Source: Rugamonas fusca (GTDB lineage: Bacteria > Pseudomonadota > Gammaproteobacteria > Burkholderiales > Burkholderiaceae_D). From it: a stretch of DNA of 64,000 bases. The notes under the pieces were generated by a model. It was not told the DNA's origin and ran no database searches. It worked only from the letters and a program-made list of their open reading frames with translations. Shown piece by piece: positions 48,111-57,616 of the stretch; position 1 is the first letter of the stretch, and each line of letters opens with the position of its first letter. The DNA lies in assembly GCF_014042365.1 (NCBI RefSeq), contig NZ_JACEZS010000014.1, positions 62,001-126,000 of the forward strand. The letters are read 5' to 3'. The position numbers and the translations under genes were made by a program.

Positions 48111-48411
48111 CTAACACTATTGGATTCTCTGCTGGATCATTCACATCTGCGGCACATGAAGGTCGGCAACTGGGCGGCTTCAGCCTGAAGTGAGGATTTG
48201 TGAGCTTTGCTGATAAGCAAGCTGCTATCCTGAACGCCGTTGGGCGAGGTCGGCCAATAACTGCTGGTCATGCTGGTCCACCAAAGCGCGCTGTCTCTGC
48301 AAACCAAGCATGCTATAAATGCAACTTATTTCAGTTGTTTGTGATTTTACGTGGCTTGTTCATTTTGTTAAGCCTAATGAGCGTTTTGCAGTTTATAACA
48401 AGTTAGGCGTC
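48111..48411. other. Low-G+C gap without a convincing gene
   Basis: This 300-base gap is AT-richer than the surroundings. A 68-residue plus-strand frame (48200-48406) begins MSFADKQAAILNAVGRGRP but has no ribosome site or family resemblance. GCCTAAT (48373-48379) and GTTAGGC (48403-48409) near the end are complementary except for one base. They recall recombination-site ends but are too close together for a full attC site. Confidence 0.4.
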
Positions 48412-48954
48412 ATGAAGCACCTCGCACTGGCTGTCTCCCTCGCACTCCCGAACCTGGCGTATGCCGGGGCGTCTCCATTCGTGCGGGCAGAACTGCTCAG
48501 CAACGGAGCCACGTTGAGTTTGCAACGCCATGATGGCAGCAAGTTTGTTGCGCCCAAGTTCGATGATCAGGACTTTTTCGACAAGCCGGCCATCGCAAGC
48601 AATTTCTCCTATGTCGGCTGGCTTGCCCTGTTTCCAGATCGCGGGGCTTCGTACTCCCAGCCGTTGTATCTTGTGATTCTGGATTGGTCTAATCGAGTCC
48701 ATCGCTTTCAAGGCAAGTTTGGCATGGTTTTCGGATGGTGCTTTACGGAAGACGGACGTTCTGTAGTGTATGAGTATAGTTTCCCGCACGGCACAACTCC
48801 CATCGCCTTTGACATGCGCCGCATTGAGGATGGAAAGCTTCTGCGCCGGTTTGAACTCGCCCCGGTCGCTCCTAAAGACGATGAGGACGCGGTTCTTCAA
48901 GCAAAGACTCCAAGATGGGCGAGGTGCGCGGAAAAAAACGCACGCGGGCAATAA
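48412..48954 (+). CDS. Exported hypothetical protein
   Basis: This 180-residue protein has a signal peptide (MKHLALAVSLALPNLAYAG), cleaved near residue 19. The mature part contains a beta-rich domain with FSYVGWLALFPDRGASYSQPLYLVILDWSNRVHRFQGKFGMVFGWCFTEDGRSVVYEYSFPHG, which looks like a single WD/PD40-type repeat region. No family is recognised. The start is supported by the signal peptide; no ribosome site stands out. It lies in the low-G+C stretch. Confidence 0.65.
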   Translation: MKHLALAVSLALPNLAYAGASPFVRAELLSNGATLSLQRHDGSKFVAPKFDDQDFFDKPAIASNFSYVGWLALFPDRGASYSQPLYLVILDWSNRVHRFQGKFGMVFGWCFTEDGRSVVYEYSFPHGTTPIAFDMRRIEDGKLLRRFELAPVAPKDDEDAVLQAKTPRWARCAEKNARGQ

Positions 48955-49152
48955 TGATGTTCCGAACATTTTCACTGGACGCTTGGTTCATGCCTGCGCG
49001 GTTCTTTCGACGGGATTGATCGTCTCCGTGCCGGTGACTTTATACCCATCGGAATTGCGCGTCGAGGAGTTGGATGGATTGATTTCAAGGGTGGCTTCGG
49101 GGCGACAGCAACCGGCCAGGAGTGGGCGGCTGAATATGATTTTGGAGCTTCT

Positions 49153-49371
49153 ATGAAAGAGTTGCGGTTTAATATTTTCGGTGCCCTCATCGCTATAACT
49201 GATTCAGGCGGGGTTTGGCAGGCCTGTTACCTTGGGACTGACGGGAAGCGCCGACCAGCAGACTTTGTGGTGCCGAGTGATGTTGCTGAGGATGAGTTAT
49301 GTGAATATCTAGCTGACCTCTACCACGAGAACGCGACACCTCGAAACCCTAATGCCGTGCAATTGACCTGA
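49153..49371 (+). CDS. Small DUF7661-like protein
   Basis: This 72-residue protein reads MKELRFNIFGALIAITDSGG, then WQACYLGTDGKRRPADFVVP, then EDELCEYLADLYHENATPRNP. The pattern RFNVFG ... W-AFYLG-DGKRR-A-D-V-P ... LADL-HE-ATP belongs to a small uncharacterised family (I believe DUF7661). The same frame is open 195 bases further upstream without another ATG, so the start is not certain. A hairpin element directly follows the stop codon. Confidence 0.6.
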   Translation: MKELRFNIFGALIAITDSGGVWQACYLGTDGKRRPADFVVPSDVAEDELCEYLADLYHENATPRNPNAVQLT

Positions 49372-49397
49372 GTCCGCGCTCGGCCAGGAGCGGACGG
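49372..49397. repeat. Hairpin repeat element, second degenerate copy at 49113
   Basis: GTCCGC (49372-49377) and GCGGAC (49390-49395) form a stem right after the stop codon. The 17-mer CGGCCAGGAGCGGACGG (49381-49397) recurs with two changes at 49113-49129, on the other side of the DUF7661-like gene. Similar intergenic hairpins are scattered in many proteobacterial genomes. It may act as a terminator or be a small mobile repeat. Confidence 0.5.
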
Positions 49398-49448
49398 TCA
49401 AAGCCGCCCGGTGCTGAAGCCCGACTAAAACTAGTTCGGAGTGATTCG

Positions 49449-50066
49449 ATGGCAGCAGATGTTGAGACGATGTTGTTCCCAACCCAGGTAGCGTTTGCGC
49501 GGTGGCTGGCAGCGCACCACGATAGCTCTGACGGGGTATGGCTGCAGCATGCGAAGAAAGGGGCTCCGGTCCCTAGCATAAGCTATCAAGAGGCATTGGA
49601 AGTTGCGCTGTGCTTCGGCTGGATTGATGGCCAGAAGCGTTCGCTCGACCTGCATCACTATTTGCAGCGCTGGACGCCCCGTCGCCCACGCAGTCTATGG
49701 TCCAAGGTCAATCGCGAGAAGGTGCTGAGGTATATTGAGGAGGGTAAGATGCAGCCGAGCGGCCTGGCTGAAATCGAACGAGCGAAAAAAGATGGTCGAT
49801 GGGATGCAGCCTACGATTCGACTAGCATGGCGAACGTGCCGCCCGAACTCCATGCTGCATTCGCGGACCACCCCGGGGCAGCTGAATTTTTTGCCACTCT
49901 CAAATCTCAAAACAGATATGCAGTGTTGTTCCGGGTGCAGACTGCAATAAAGCCTGAGACCAAACTACGCAAGGCGCAGGAGTATGCAGCCATGCTGGCT
50001 CGGCATGAGACGCCTCATCCGATCATGGCTAAGAAGCCGAGCAAGGCGGCCGAGGATGCGACATAA
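49449..50066 (+). CDS. YdeI/OmpD-associated family protein
   Basis: This 205-residue cytoplasmic protein matches the YdeI family: GVWLQHAKKG, ALCFGWIDGQKRSLD, WTPRRPRSLWSKVNREKV, IEEGKMQPSGLAEIERAKKDGRWDAAYDS and NRYAVLFRVQTAIKPETKLRKAQEY. Members are annotated as bacteriocin-protection or stress proteins, but the biochemical role is not known. It is the last gene of the low-G+C stretch and is not obviously linked to its neighbours. Confidence 0.85.
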   Translation: MAADVETMLFPTQVAFARWLAAHHDSSDGVWLQHAKKGAPVPSISYQEALEVALCFGWIDGQKRSLDLHHYLQRWTPRRPRSLWSKVNREKVLRYIEEGKMQPSGLAEIERAKKDGRWDAAYDSTSMANVPPELHAAFADHPGAAEFFATLKSQNRYAVLFRVQTAIKPETKLRKAQEYAAMLARHETPHPIMAKKPSKAAEDAT

Positions 50067-50074
50067 GTGAAAGG

Positions 50075-50108
50075 GGGCGACTCATCGCGGCAACTATGCG
50101 AGTCGCCC
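50075..50108. terminator. Stem-loop after the YdeI-like gene
   Basis: A perfect 9-base stem (GGGCGACTC / GAGTCGCCC) with a 16-base loop lies 8 bases after the stop codon. No T-run follows. The remainder of 50109-50277 shows nothing I can identify. Confidence 0.4.
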
Positions 50109-50277
50109 GCCACCGTGACTCATTACGAGTTTGTTTTTGATAATTCACCTGCGCGTTGCTCGTCCGGTTGTATCAGCACGCGGAACCGGCCCATCCGCGG
50201 AAAACTGCCCGCCGGATCAAATCCGAACGCGTCCACATGAAGGAAGGACGGCGCGCGTCCTGCCTACTCAAACGCTA

Positions 50278-50313
50278 CTGACAGAAACTGTCAGCGCTTG
50301 CCCTTAGCATAAT
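50278..50313 (+). promoter_or_regulatory. Palindrome and -10 before the VOC gene
   Basis: CTGACAG (50278-50284) and CTGTCAG (50288-50294) form a perfect 7-base inverted repeat with a 3-base spacer. CATAAT (50308-50313) downstream may be a -10 element with the palindrome over the -35 region. A repressor of unknown identity is likely. Confidence 0.45.
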
Positions 50314-50364
50314 GTTTCGCGACGTCACAAGCGCGCCATACTTTGAACTTATGCGGAGAGCACC

Positions 50365-50730
50365 ATGATCGACCCCAATTTCATCCTGCTGTATGTGGAC
50401 AACCCGCAAACCAGCGCCACCTTCTACACCGAGCTGCTGGGCGTGGCGCCGGTGGAGGCGTCGGCCACCTTCGCGCTGTTCGCGCTCAAGTCCGGCCTCA
50501 AGCTGGGCCTGTGGGCGCGCCACACGGTGCAGCCGGTGGCCATGGCCTCCGGTGGCGGCGCGGAAATCGCGTTCGCCCAGGCCGACCGCAGCGCCGTCAA
50601 CGACATCTACGCCGACTGGGTGGAGCGCGGCGTGACCATCGCCCAGCGTCCGGTACAGATGGATTTCGGCTACACCTTCGTGGCGCTGGACCGCGACGGC
50701 CACCGCCTGCGCGTGTTCACGCCGGAGTGA
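50365..50730 (+). CDS. VOC-family (glyoxalase/bleomycin-resistance fold) protein
   Basis: This 121-residue protein has two beta-alpha-beta-beta-beta modules. LLYVDNPQTSATFYTELLGVAPVEASATFALFAL is typical of the N-terminal module, and DFGYTFVALDRDGHRLRVFTPE of the C-terminal one, with the late metal-site-like Asp/Glu. PhnB-like or drug-binding relatives exist; the substrate is unknown. It has its own promoter region with a palindrome. Confidence 0.85.
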   Translation: MIDPNFILLYVDNPQTSATFYTELLGVAPVEASATFALFALKSGLKLGLWARHTVQPVAMASGGGAEIAFAQADRSAVNDIYADWVERGVTIAQRPVQMDFGYTFVALDRDGHRLRVFTPE

Positions 50731-50739
50731 GGGCGGCGT

Positions 50740-51387
50740 TCACGCCTGGCGCTGCAGCGTGAACATCGACACGCCCAGTGCGATCAGCAGCAAGCCGGTG
50801 GCGCCGTTGAACCATCGGGCACGGCGTCCGCCGGCCATGAAGCGCAGCACCGGGCGCGCCAGCGCGATGTAGGTCAGGTGCGACAGCATGGCGCAGGCGG
50901 CGAAGGTGGCCGTGAGCAGCACGAAGCGCGCGCCGCCCGCATCGCCGCCGCCCATGAAGCGCGGGAACAGGGCGATGAAGAACATCAGGCTTTTCGGATT
51001 GGTGAGCGCCACCAGCAGCCCTTGCCTGAGCGTTTGCCAGTCGCCCTGGGCGTGCGCGGTGGCCGCTGGCGTCGCCTGGCCGGGGCCGGCGGCGCCGAAT
51101 CCCCGTTGGCCGCATTGGCGCCAGCCCAGCAGGATCAAGTAGCCGCCGCCGGCCAGTTGCAGCATGAGGAAGGCCGTGGCCGAGGTCTTGAACAGCAAGC
51201 CCACCACCGTCACCGACAGCGTGGCCACCATCAGGATACCGAGCGCGTTTCCGCATGAGCTGCACAAGGCCTTGCGCGGCCCCAGCGTGGCGCAGTTGGC
51301 GATGGCCAGCAGCACGCCGGGGCCGGGCGAGAAGGTGGTGAGCAGGGAGATGGTCAGGAACAGCAGCCAGGTCGAAACGGTCATCAT
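50740..51387 (-). CDS. LysE/RhtB-family amino acid exporter
   Basis: This 215-residue inner-membrane exporter has five to six helices. The N-terminal FLTISLLTTFSPGPGVLLAIANCATLGPRKAL is the hallmark of the family (SPGPG), and VALTNPKSLMFFIALFPRF is a second conserved segment. Members export lysine, homoserine, threonine or leucine. The substrate cannot be read. It ends 9 bases from the convergent VOC gene; the glutathione transferase gene lies 30 bases upstream on the same strand and may be co-transcribed. Confidence 0.9.
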   Translation of the reverse strand: MMTVSTWLLFLTISLLTTFSPGPGVLLAIANCATLGPRKALCSSCGNALGILMVATLSVTVVGLLFKTSATAFLMLQLAGGGYLILLGWRQCGQRGFGAAGPGQATPAATAHAQGDWQTLRQGLLVALTNPKSLMFFIALFPRFMGGGDAGGARFVLLTATFAACAMLSHLTYIALARPVLRFMAGGRRARWFNGATGLLLIALGVSMFTLQRQA

Positions 51388-51417
51388 GGTCGGGGGCTCG
51401 TCAGGTGGTCGGGAGCA

Positions 51418-52041
51418 TCAAGGCAGGCCATTGGCGCCGTGGGCGGCAAAGCCGGGCCGTTGCAGCAGGCGTTCGTGGTAAGCCGCCACTGCCGGCAGCG
51501 CCGGGCGCGTGATGGGCGAGAGCAGCCAGCGGTTCACCGACAAGCCGATCACCACGTCGGCCAGCGTGAACGCCGCGCCCGCGACGTGGGCGCCCGTGCG
51601 CGCCAACTGGCCGTCGAGGATGGCCATGCGGCGGTTCCAGTCCTGCACGCTGGCCTCGGCCGCCGCCGCGTCGCCGAACGCGGGGTTGCGCCGCACCAGG
51701 TGCATGAAGGCGTAGCGCCACGCGCTGTTGAGGTCCGTGGCTTGCCAGTCCATCCATTGCTCCACTTGCGCGCGCGGCGCGGCGGCCGCTGGCAGCAGGG
51801 CGCCGTTGCCGTAGCGTGCGGCCAGGTAGCGGCAGATGGTGTTCGATTCCCACAGCACCAGGTCGCCATCTTTCAGCACGGGTACGGTGGCATTCGGGTT
51901 AAGCGCCAGGAACGATGGGGTGGCGGTGGCTGGTCCGGCGCCGCCCCACGCTTCGAGCGTGTACGGCAGATCCAGTTCGGCGCAGGTCCACAGCACCTTG
52001 CGCACGTTGATCGATACGGTATGGCCGAGGATGGTCAGCAT
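51418..52041 (-). CDS. Glutathione S-transferase family protein
   Basis: This 207-residue enzyme has an N-terminal thioredoxin-like domain (LTILGHTVSINVRKVLWTCAELDLPY, LNPNATVPVLKDGDLVLWESNTICRYLA, where the ES pair binds the gamma-glutamyl group). The C-terminal domain is helical (FTLADVVIGLSVNRW). It conjugates glutathione to electrophiles or isomerises substrates. It is divergent from the LysR gene at 52146, which probably controls it. Confidence 0.9.
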   Translation of the reverse strand: MLTILGHTVSINVRKVLWTCAELDLPYTLEAWGGAGPATATPSFLALNPNATVPVLKDGDLVLWESNTICRYLAARYGNGALLPAAAAPRAQVEQWMDWQATDLNSAWRYAFMHLVRRNPAFGDAAAAEASVQDWNRRMAILDGQLARTGAHVAGAAFTLADVVIGLSVNRWLLSPITRPALPAVAAYHERLLQRPGFAAHGANGLP

Positions 52042-52145
52042 GGTTGGTTTCCTTTGCGTTCGATGGTGGACAGTATGGCAGTGTATGGCCTGCAGATAAA
52101 TAATCTATAATTTTCAATACTATTAACCATTAATTCATAATCGCC

Positions 52146-53027
<882 letters not shown>

Positions 53028-53068
53028 GCGCACCCGGTGGACGCACGCGCATCCAACATCGTGGATGA

Positions 53069-54415
53069 TTAAGTCTTGATGGCAAACAACTCGATTTCGA
53101 GTTCCTTGATGATAATGGGCGCATAGATCGCGATCATGCGTTCCTTTCGGATCGCCTGGCAGTGGTCGCTCTTGTTCACCAGCGAGAAATAGTAGGTGTT
53201 CGGCTGCACCGGCACCTCCACCGGGACCTGTGCCAAATGGAGCAGCTCCGCACCTGGCAGTGCGCTCTTGACAAAGGTATCGACGGCGTTGGGTGTGCCT
53301 ATCTTGAAGAGGCGCGGCACCTTCTCTACCAGCTCCAGCGCTGGCATGTCGGCGCGCACGGCGAGATAGAACGGGGCGTCCGAATCGGCCAGTTCGGCAT
53401 CGATGGGGGCCTGCCAGAAGCAGGTTTTCTCGATCGTCAGGGGGATTTTGATCAACCTGGACGATACGACGGTGTCGAGCAGTTCGTTGATGATGCCGAC
53501 CAGTGTCGCGAAGCCTGGCGCGGGGTCTTCATGCGGGTAGGCGGGCAAGTCGTTCAGCGCATACTTGGTCGAGAATGCCATCAGCGCGCCGGCAAGGTTG
53601 GCTAGCCGATCGAACAGGACTTCCGGGTGACAGTGTTGGGCTTTGGCGTGGATGGTCAGGTTAGCGCCGATCGTCGTCAAAGCACCGAGCATCGAGAATG
53701 AAGTCGAGCCGCCGCTGTGTGCCTCGACCGCGTATCCATTCGGCCGGCGTTGCAGTTGGTAGAGTGCGTCGATCTTCGTGGCGACCTTCGCCAACAGACC
53801 AAACAATAGGCGCTCCAGCGCCGGGGATGCTTTGGCCGCCACGCAGGGCGAAATGAACTCTGGGTCGATCGCGAAGCTGCCGTCCACTTTGCGCGATAGT
53901 TTCACTACCGGAATACAGTCATATCCCTTGTGCGGTTCAAGGTGTGACAAGAGCCGGACCGCCTTCCTCACATGGGAGATGGGAGCGGGCGCCCCGTCCG
54001 AGTGCAAGTCGGCCGTTTGCACGGTGAATGAGGTGTAGCGGGCATCGTCGAGTGACGCATTGATGCGGGACACATTGCCGCCATGGGCTTTCAGAATGGG
54101 GAGCGCGGCGTAAAAGGTGAAGTTTTGTTCGTCGGCGGGCAGCTCGCGCAGATCGATGGGCAGGGGCAGGGCGTCGGATGTCGGCGCCTGGTAAATGTCG
54201 CCCGTCTGGAAGATCAGCGACATGCGCTCCGCAGCGAGCGAATTGTTCGCCAGTGCGTTTTCATCCCACGTTACCGACTGCACGCCCCAGATGTGCGGAT
54301 TGAGCGCCTTGGCCAAGTATTGCACGCGTGCTTCGTGATAGAGGTCCAGTTGCTGGAAGTGCTGGGCTTCCAGGCCCAGTCCCTTTTCCCACAGCAGTTT
54401 TGGCGGCAAGCTCAT
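53069..54415 (-). CDS. tssK: Type VI secretion baseplate subunit TssK
   Basis: This 448-residue protein trims the T6SS baseplate and links it to the membrane complex. Marks are LLWEKGLGLEAQHFQQLDLYHEARVQYLAKALNPHIWGV at the N-terminus, VRKAVRLLSHLEPHKGYDCIPVVKLSR in the middle and NTYYFSLVNKSDHCQAIRKERMIAIYAP at the end. It is alone on the minus strand, divergent from tssF-tssG-vgrG, with a 276-base gap in which I see no recognisable control site. Confidence 0.93.
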   Translation of the reverse strand: MSLPPKLLWEKGLGLEAQHFQQLDLYHEARVQYLAKALNPHIWGVQSVTWDENALANNSLAAERMSLIFQTGDIYQAPTSDALPLPIDLRELPADEQNFTFYAALPILKAHGGNVSRINASLDDARYTSFTVQTADLHSDGAPAPISHVRKAVRLLSHLEPHKGYDCIPVVKLSRKVDGSFAIDPEFISPCVAAKASPALERLLFGLLAKVATKIDALYQLQRRPNGYAVEAHSGGSTSFSMLGALTTIGANLTIHAKAQHCHPEVLFDRLANLAGALMAFSTKYALNDLPAYPHEDPAPGFATLVGIINELLDTVVSSRLIKIPLTIEKTCFWQAPIDAELADSDAPFYLAVRADMPALELVEKVPRLFKIGTPNAVDTFVKSALPGAELLHLAQVPVEVPVQPNTYYFSLVNKSDHCQAIRKERMIAIYAPIIIKELEIELFAIKT

Positions 54416-54691
54416 CGCGTTCTCCCTGTCGGCTGGTCCGGCGGACTGTGCCTATTCGGCTAGTGTGGAGAGGTCGCGAACGATGCTGTTGATTTTCCTC
54501 ATGAGAAGAACCTGGCCGCCCGCCATGGCGCACCAAGCAAGACGACGCGAAGGCCATGCCTGAATTCTAACGATGCGTTGTTCGACCTCAAAGCTCGCGA
54601 GCGGCCTCATGCGAATATCGGTCGGGTCCGCATCATGCGGCCGGCTTCACTCCACGCGCCGACAAAGGCAACTCCGGGATCGATAACCACG

Positions 54692-56539
54692 ATGAAATCT
54701 CTAGTCCCATATTATGAGCGAGAACTAGGTAGGAACGAGCTCCTCGCCGAGGGCTTTTCCGTTAGGCACCCCAAGCTTGCGGATAAATTGGGGATCCGGA
54801 GTGAGGCTGGCGGTGATCCGCAAACTGGCCGTGTACTTCAGTCGGTCGCGTTGCTTGGCGCCCGTACCGTCAAACTGCTCGATGACGATTATTCGCGCAT
54901 TACCGCCGCCTTGCTCAATGTGTTGCGGCCACATTACCTGCGCCCGATTCCGGCCGCTTCTGTCGCATGCCTGGACTTTGGCCGGGCAAAGGAGAACGCG
55001 ATCACCGGGGTGTCGGTCATCCCGCGCGGGACTGAGCTCAAATGCGTGGATCCCGCCGCGCACGCATGTAAGTACACGACTGCTTATCCAGTCACGATAG
55101 GACCGTACCGGATATCGGACGCGCGCTTCGACGCTATCGTTAAGGCGCCCGCCGCAGTGGCTCTCTCCGGCGATGTGACATCGCAAATCAAAATCGAGAT
55201 TCGTTGTACTGCGTCGAACACTGGCCTGGCGGCTCTGGGCCTGGACAAGATCCGCGTCTACATCGCTGGCGAACCGTCCTTTGGCGCCACCTTGCGCGAT
55301 ACCTTGTTCATGCGCACCGTGAGCACTTACGTCGAGGCGGATGGTAGCGGGGAATGGACCGCGCTTGACCAACCGCCGCTGGTGGCGGTGGGGTTCGCTG
55401 ACGGGGACGCGATGATTCCATTCGCACCTAGCGAACATCCCGTCCATCGACTGCTTGCCGAATATTTTTCATACCCTGCGAAATTCCGATTCATCGACCT
55501 CCACCTCGCCGCGTTGCTGCCGTATCTGCCGGCAGGCTGTCAGCGCGTGACCGTGCACTTCGTGCTGGCCGGCGTGTTCGCCGATTCGAACGCGGCGCGT
55601 ATCCTCAAGCGGCTGTCCGCCGACAATCTGCTGCTGGGCTGCACACCGGTCATCAATCTGTTCAAAACCCATGCGACGCCAATCCGCCTGACCCACGAGC
55701 GTAGTGAATACCCCTTGCTGCCATATGAGGGGCCGGTTGAGAACTACGAGATTTACAGCGTCGATTCGGTGCAATTGCTGCGCAAGTCGGCCAAGGGCAG
55801 CGTCACCACGGAATTCACGCCCTATTATGCGCTGCGCCACGGCGCCGACGCGGGCGCGAAGGCACATTACTATCTGGTGCATCGCGACGAGGAGCTGGCT
55901 GAATTGAGTCCTGGCCACGAGTATGCGATGGCGTTCGTGGACGGCGACTTCTCTCCGCTCGCTGCGGCGACAGGGACGGCCTCCATCGCGCTGACCTGCA
56001 CCAATCGGGCGCTGCCTTGTTCCTTGCCCTACGGCGCGACAGGGGGCGATCTGGCGATTGAAGGCGGCACCGGCAATTTTCCCATCCGTCTGCTGTACAG
56101 GCCGACGGCGCCGCATCGGCTGACGTCGGCCAACGGTGCGCAGTGGGGGTTGATTTCCAGTCTGTCCCTGAACCATCGCTCGCTGAGCACGGATGGCCTG
56201 CCAGCGTTCGCGGCCATGCTGGAGCTCTACGCGCCATCGGACTGCCCCGTCGCGAAGCGGCAGATCGAGGGCATCGTTGACCTTTCCCATCGGCCCATCA
56301 GGGTCTGGCTGCGCGACGGTGTGGGTGCTGCCTACCTGAGCGGTATCGAAGTGACGGTCACGCTGGACGAGGACGCTTACGCCGGTTGTGGCGTGCACAC
56401 GTTTATCCAGTTGCTGGACCACTTCTTCGCGCTCTACGTCCACCTGAACAGTTTTACGCAATTGGTTGTGCTGTCCAAATCGACGGGAAAGGAGTTGCTG
56501 CGATGCCTGCCGCGCAACGGTGCTTTGAGTCTGGTGTGA
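54692..56539 (+). CDS. tssF: Type VI secretion baseplate subunit TssF
   Basis: This 615-residue wedge protein of the T6SS baseplate begins MKSLVPYYERELGRNELLAEGFSVRHPKLADKLGI, the family start. It contains DDYSRITAALLNVLRPHYLRPIPAASVACLDF, RGTELKC and, late, DEDAYAGCGVHTFIQLLDHFFALYVHLNSFTQL. The frame is open further upstream, but the family start fixes the ATG at 54692 despite a weak ribosome site. tssG begins 37 bases before its stop. Confidence 0.94.
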   Translation: MKSLVPYYERELGRNELLAEGFSVRHPKLADKLGIRSEAGGDPQTGRVLQSVALLGARTVKLLDDDYSRITAALLNVLRPHYLRPIPAASVACLDFGRAKENAITGVSVIPRGTELKCVDPAAHACKYTTAYPVTIGPYRISDARFDAIVKAPAAVALSGDVTSQIKIEIRCTASNTGLAALGLDKIRVYIAGEPSFGATLRDTLFMRTVSTYVEADGSGEWTALDQPPLVAVGFADGDAMIPFAPSEHPVHRLLAEYFSYPAKFRFIDLHLAALLPYLPAGCQRVTVHFVLAGVFADSNAARILKRLSADNLLLGCTPVINLFKTHATPIRLTHERSEYPLLPYEGPVENYEIYSVDSVQLLRKSAKGSVTTEFTPYYALRHGADAGAKAHYYLVHRDEELAELSPGHEYAMAFVDGDFSPLAAATGTASIALTCTNRALPCSLPYGATGGDLAIEGGTGNFPIRLLYRPTAPHRLTSANGAQWGLISSLSLNHRSLSTDGLPAFAAMLELYAPSDCPVAKRQIEGIVDLSHRPIRVWLRDGVGAAYLSGIEVTVTLDEDAYAGCGVHTFIQLLDHFFALYVHLNSFTQLVVLSKSTGKELLRCLPRNGALSLV

Positions 56540-57588
56540 TCGACCTGCTGCTCAAGCAGCCCTATCGATTTGAATTCTTCCAGGCGGTCCGGCTGATCGA
56601 GCTTTGGCTGCGCCAGAACGGTATCGAGGACGGCCCCATGCCGATGCGATTCATCCGGTTCGAAAATTCCCTGTCTCTTACTTTCCCACCCAGCCAGATC
56701 GTCGCGTTGGCGGCCGTGGCCGATCGGCCCATCGATTCGGCTGCCGCGCTGCAGGCGGCGCAGCTGGAAAACCGGCTTGAGTATGTCGCCATCACGCCGG
56801 CGTTCATCGGCATCCTGGGCGCCAATGGCGGGTTGCCTTACCACGACACCGAACGGATCGCCGAGTACGAATTCGTCAACAAGGACAGTGGCCCCCGCGC
56901 TTTTCTCGACATGCTTTCCACCCGCTCGGTTGCGCTGTTCTACCAGGCGTGGGCGAAGTACCGGCCGCCATGCATGATCGATGCGCAAGGCAAGGACACG
57001 TTCTTGGCCATGCTGCAGGCGTTTTCCGGATTGCGGCCGTCCGCAAAACCAGTGGAACCGGCGGCGCCGCAAGATGTCTGCATAGGCGAGGAGATCCTCG
57101 CCTACTATGCCGCGCAGTTCCGTAGCCGTTGCGTGCCGGCGCGCGTTGTCGCTGGCGTGCTCACTGAATACTTCGCCGTTCCCTTCACGCTGGAACCGCT
57201 GGTAGGTTGCTGGGAAGACTTGCCGGATCAGCACCGCACCCGGCTGGGTGCCACGAATCGCGTCCTCGGCGAAGGCGCGATGCTGGGCAGCTGTATCTAT
57301 CGCCGCGATAGCAGTGCGCGGCTATTCATCGGCCCATTGAACAGTCAGGAGTTTGAACGTTTCCTGCCGCATTCCGAAGGTGCGCGTGCCATCAGCCGGG
57401 TGCTTGGCATGTTCTGTGGCGTGGGCATGACCATCGACGTGCGGCTGGTGTTGCGTGCCCAGGATGCGAGGCAAGCCCGTTTGGCAATGGACGATGCCAG
57501 CCGCCGTTCCCGCCTGGACATCGATGCGTTCCTGGACCGGCGCGCGGCGCGGGATCGCACGACCGCGCATTACGTCCTGCAACCCTGA
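56503..57588 (+). CDS. tssG: Type VI secretion baseplate subunit TssG
   Basis: This 361-residue baseplate wedge protein binds TssF. Marks are the early LLKQPYRFEFFQAVRLIELW, IRFENSLSLTFPPSQI, FIGILGANGGLPYHDTERI, and the late LGEGAMLGSCIYRRDSSARLFIGPLNSQEFERFLP. The ATG at 56503 has AAAGGAG upstream and overlaps tssF by 37 bases. vgrG follows after 28 bases. Confidence 0.94.
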   Translation: MPAAQRCFESGVIDLLLKQPYRFEFFQAVRLIELWLRQNGIEDGPMPMRFIRFENSLSLTFPPSQIVALAAVADRPIDSAAALQAAQLENRLEYVAITPAFIGILGANGGLPYHDTERIAEYEFVNKDSGPRAFLDMLSTRSVALFYQAWAKYRPPCMIDAQGKDTFLAMLQAFSGLRPSAKPVEPAAPQDVCIGEEILAYYAAQFRSRCVPARVVAGVLTEYFAVPFTLEPLVGCWEDLPDQHRTRLGATNRVLGEGAMLGSCIYRRDSSARLFIGPLNSQEFERFLPHSEGARAISRVLGMFCGVGMTIDVRLVLRAQDARQARLAMDDASRRSRLDIDAFLDRRAARDRTTAHYVLQP

Positions 57589-57616
57589 CTATCGCCGCTT
57601 GTATTGGAAGACGAAA

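Noticed and set aside
48200..48406. A 68-codon plus-strand frame in the low-G+C gap
   Set aside because: No ribosome site, no family resemblance and a likely chance frame.
48373..48409. Possible integron attC site before the exported hypothetical protein
   Set aside because: GCCTAAT and GTTAGGC resemble the outer ends, but only 37 bases span them, the inner pairing boxes are missing and no integrase is present.
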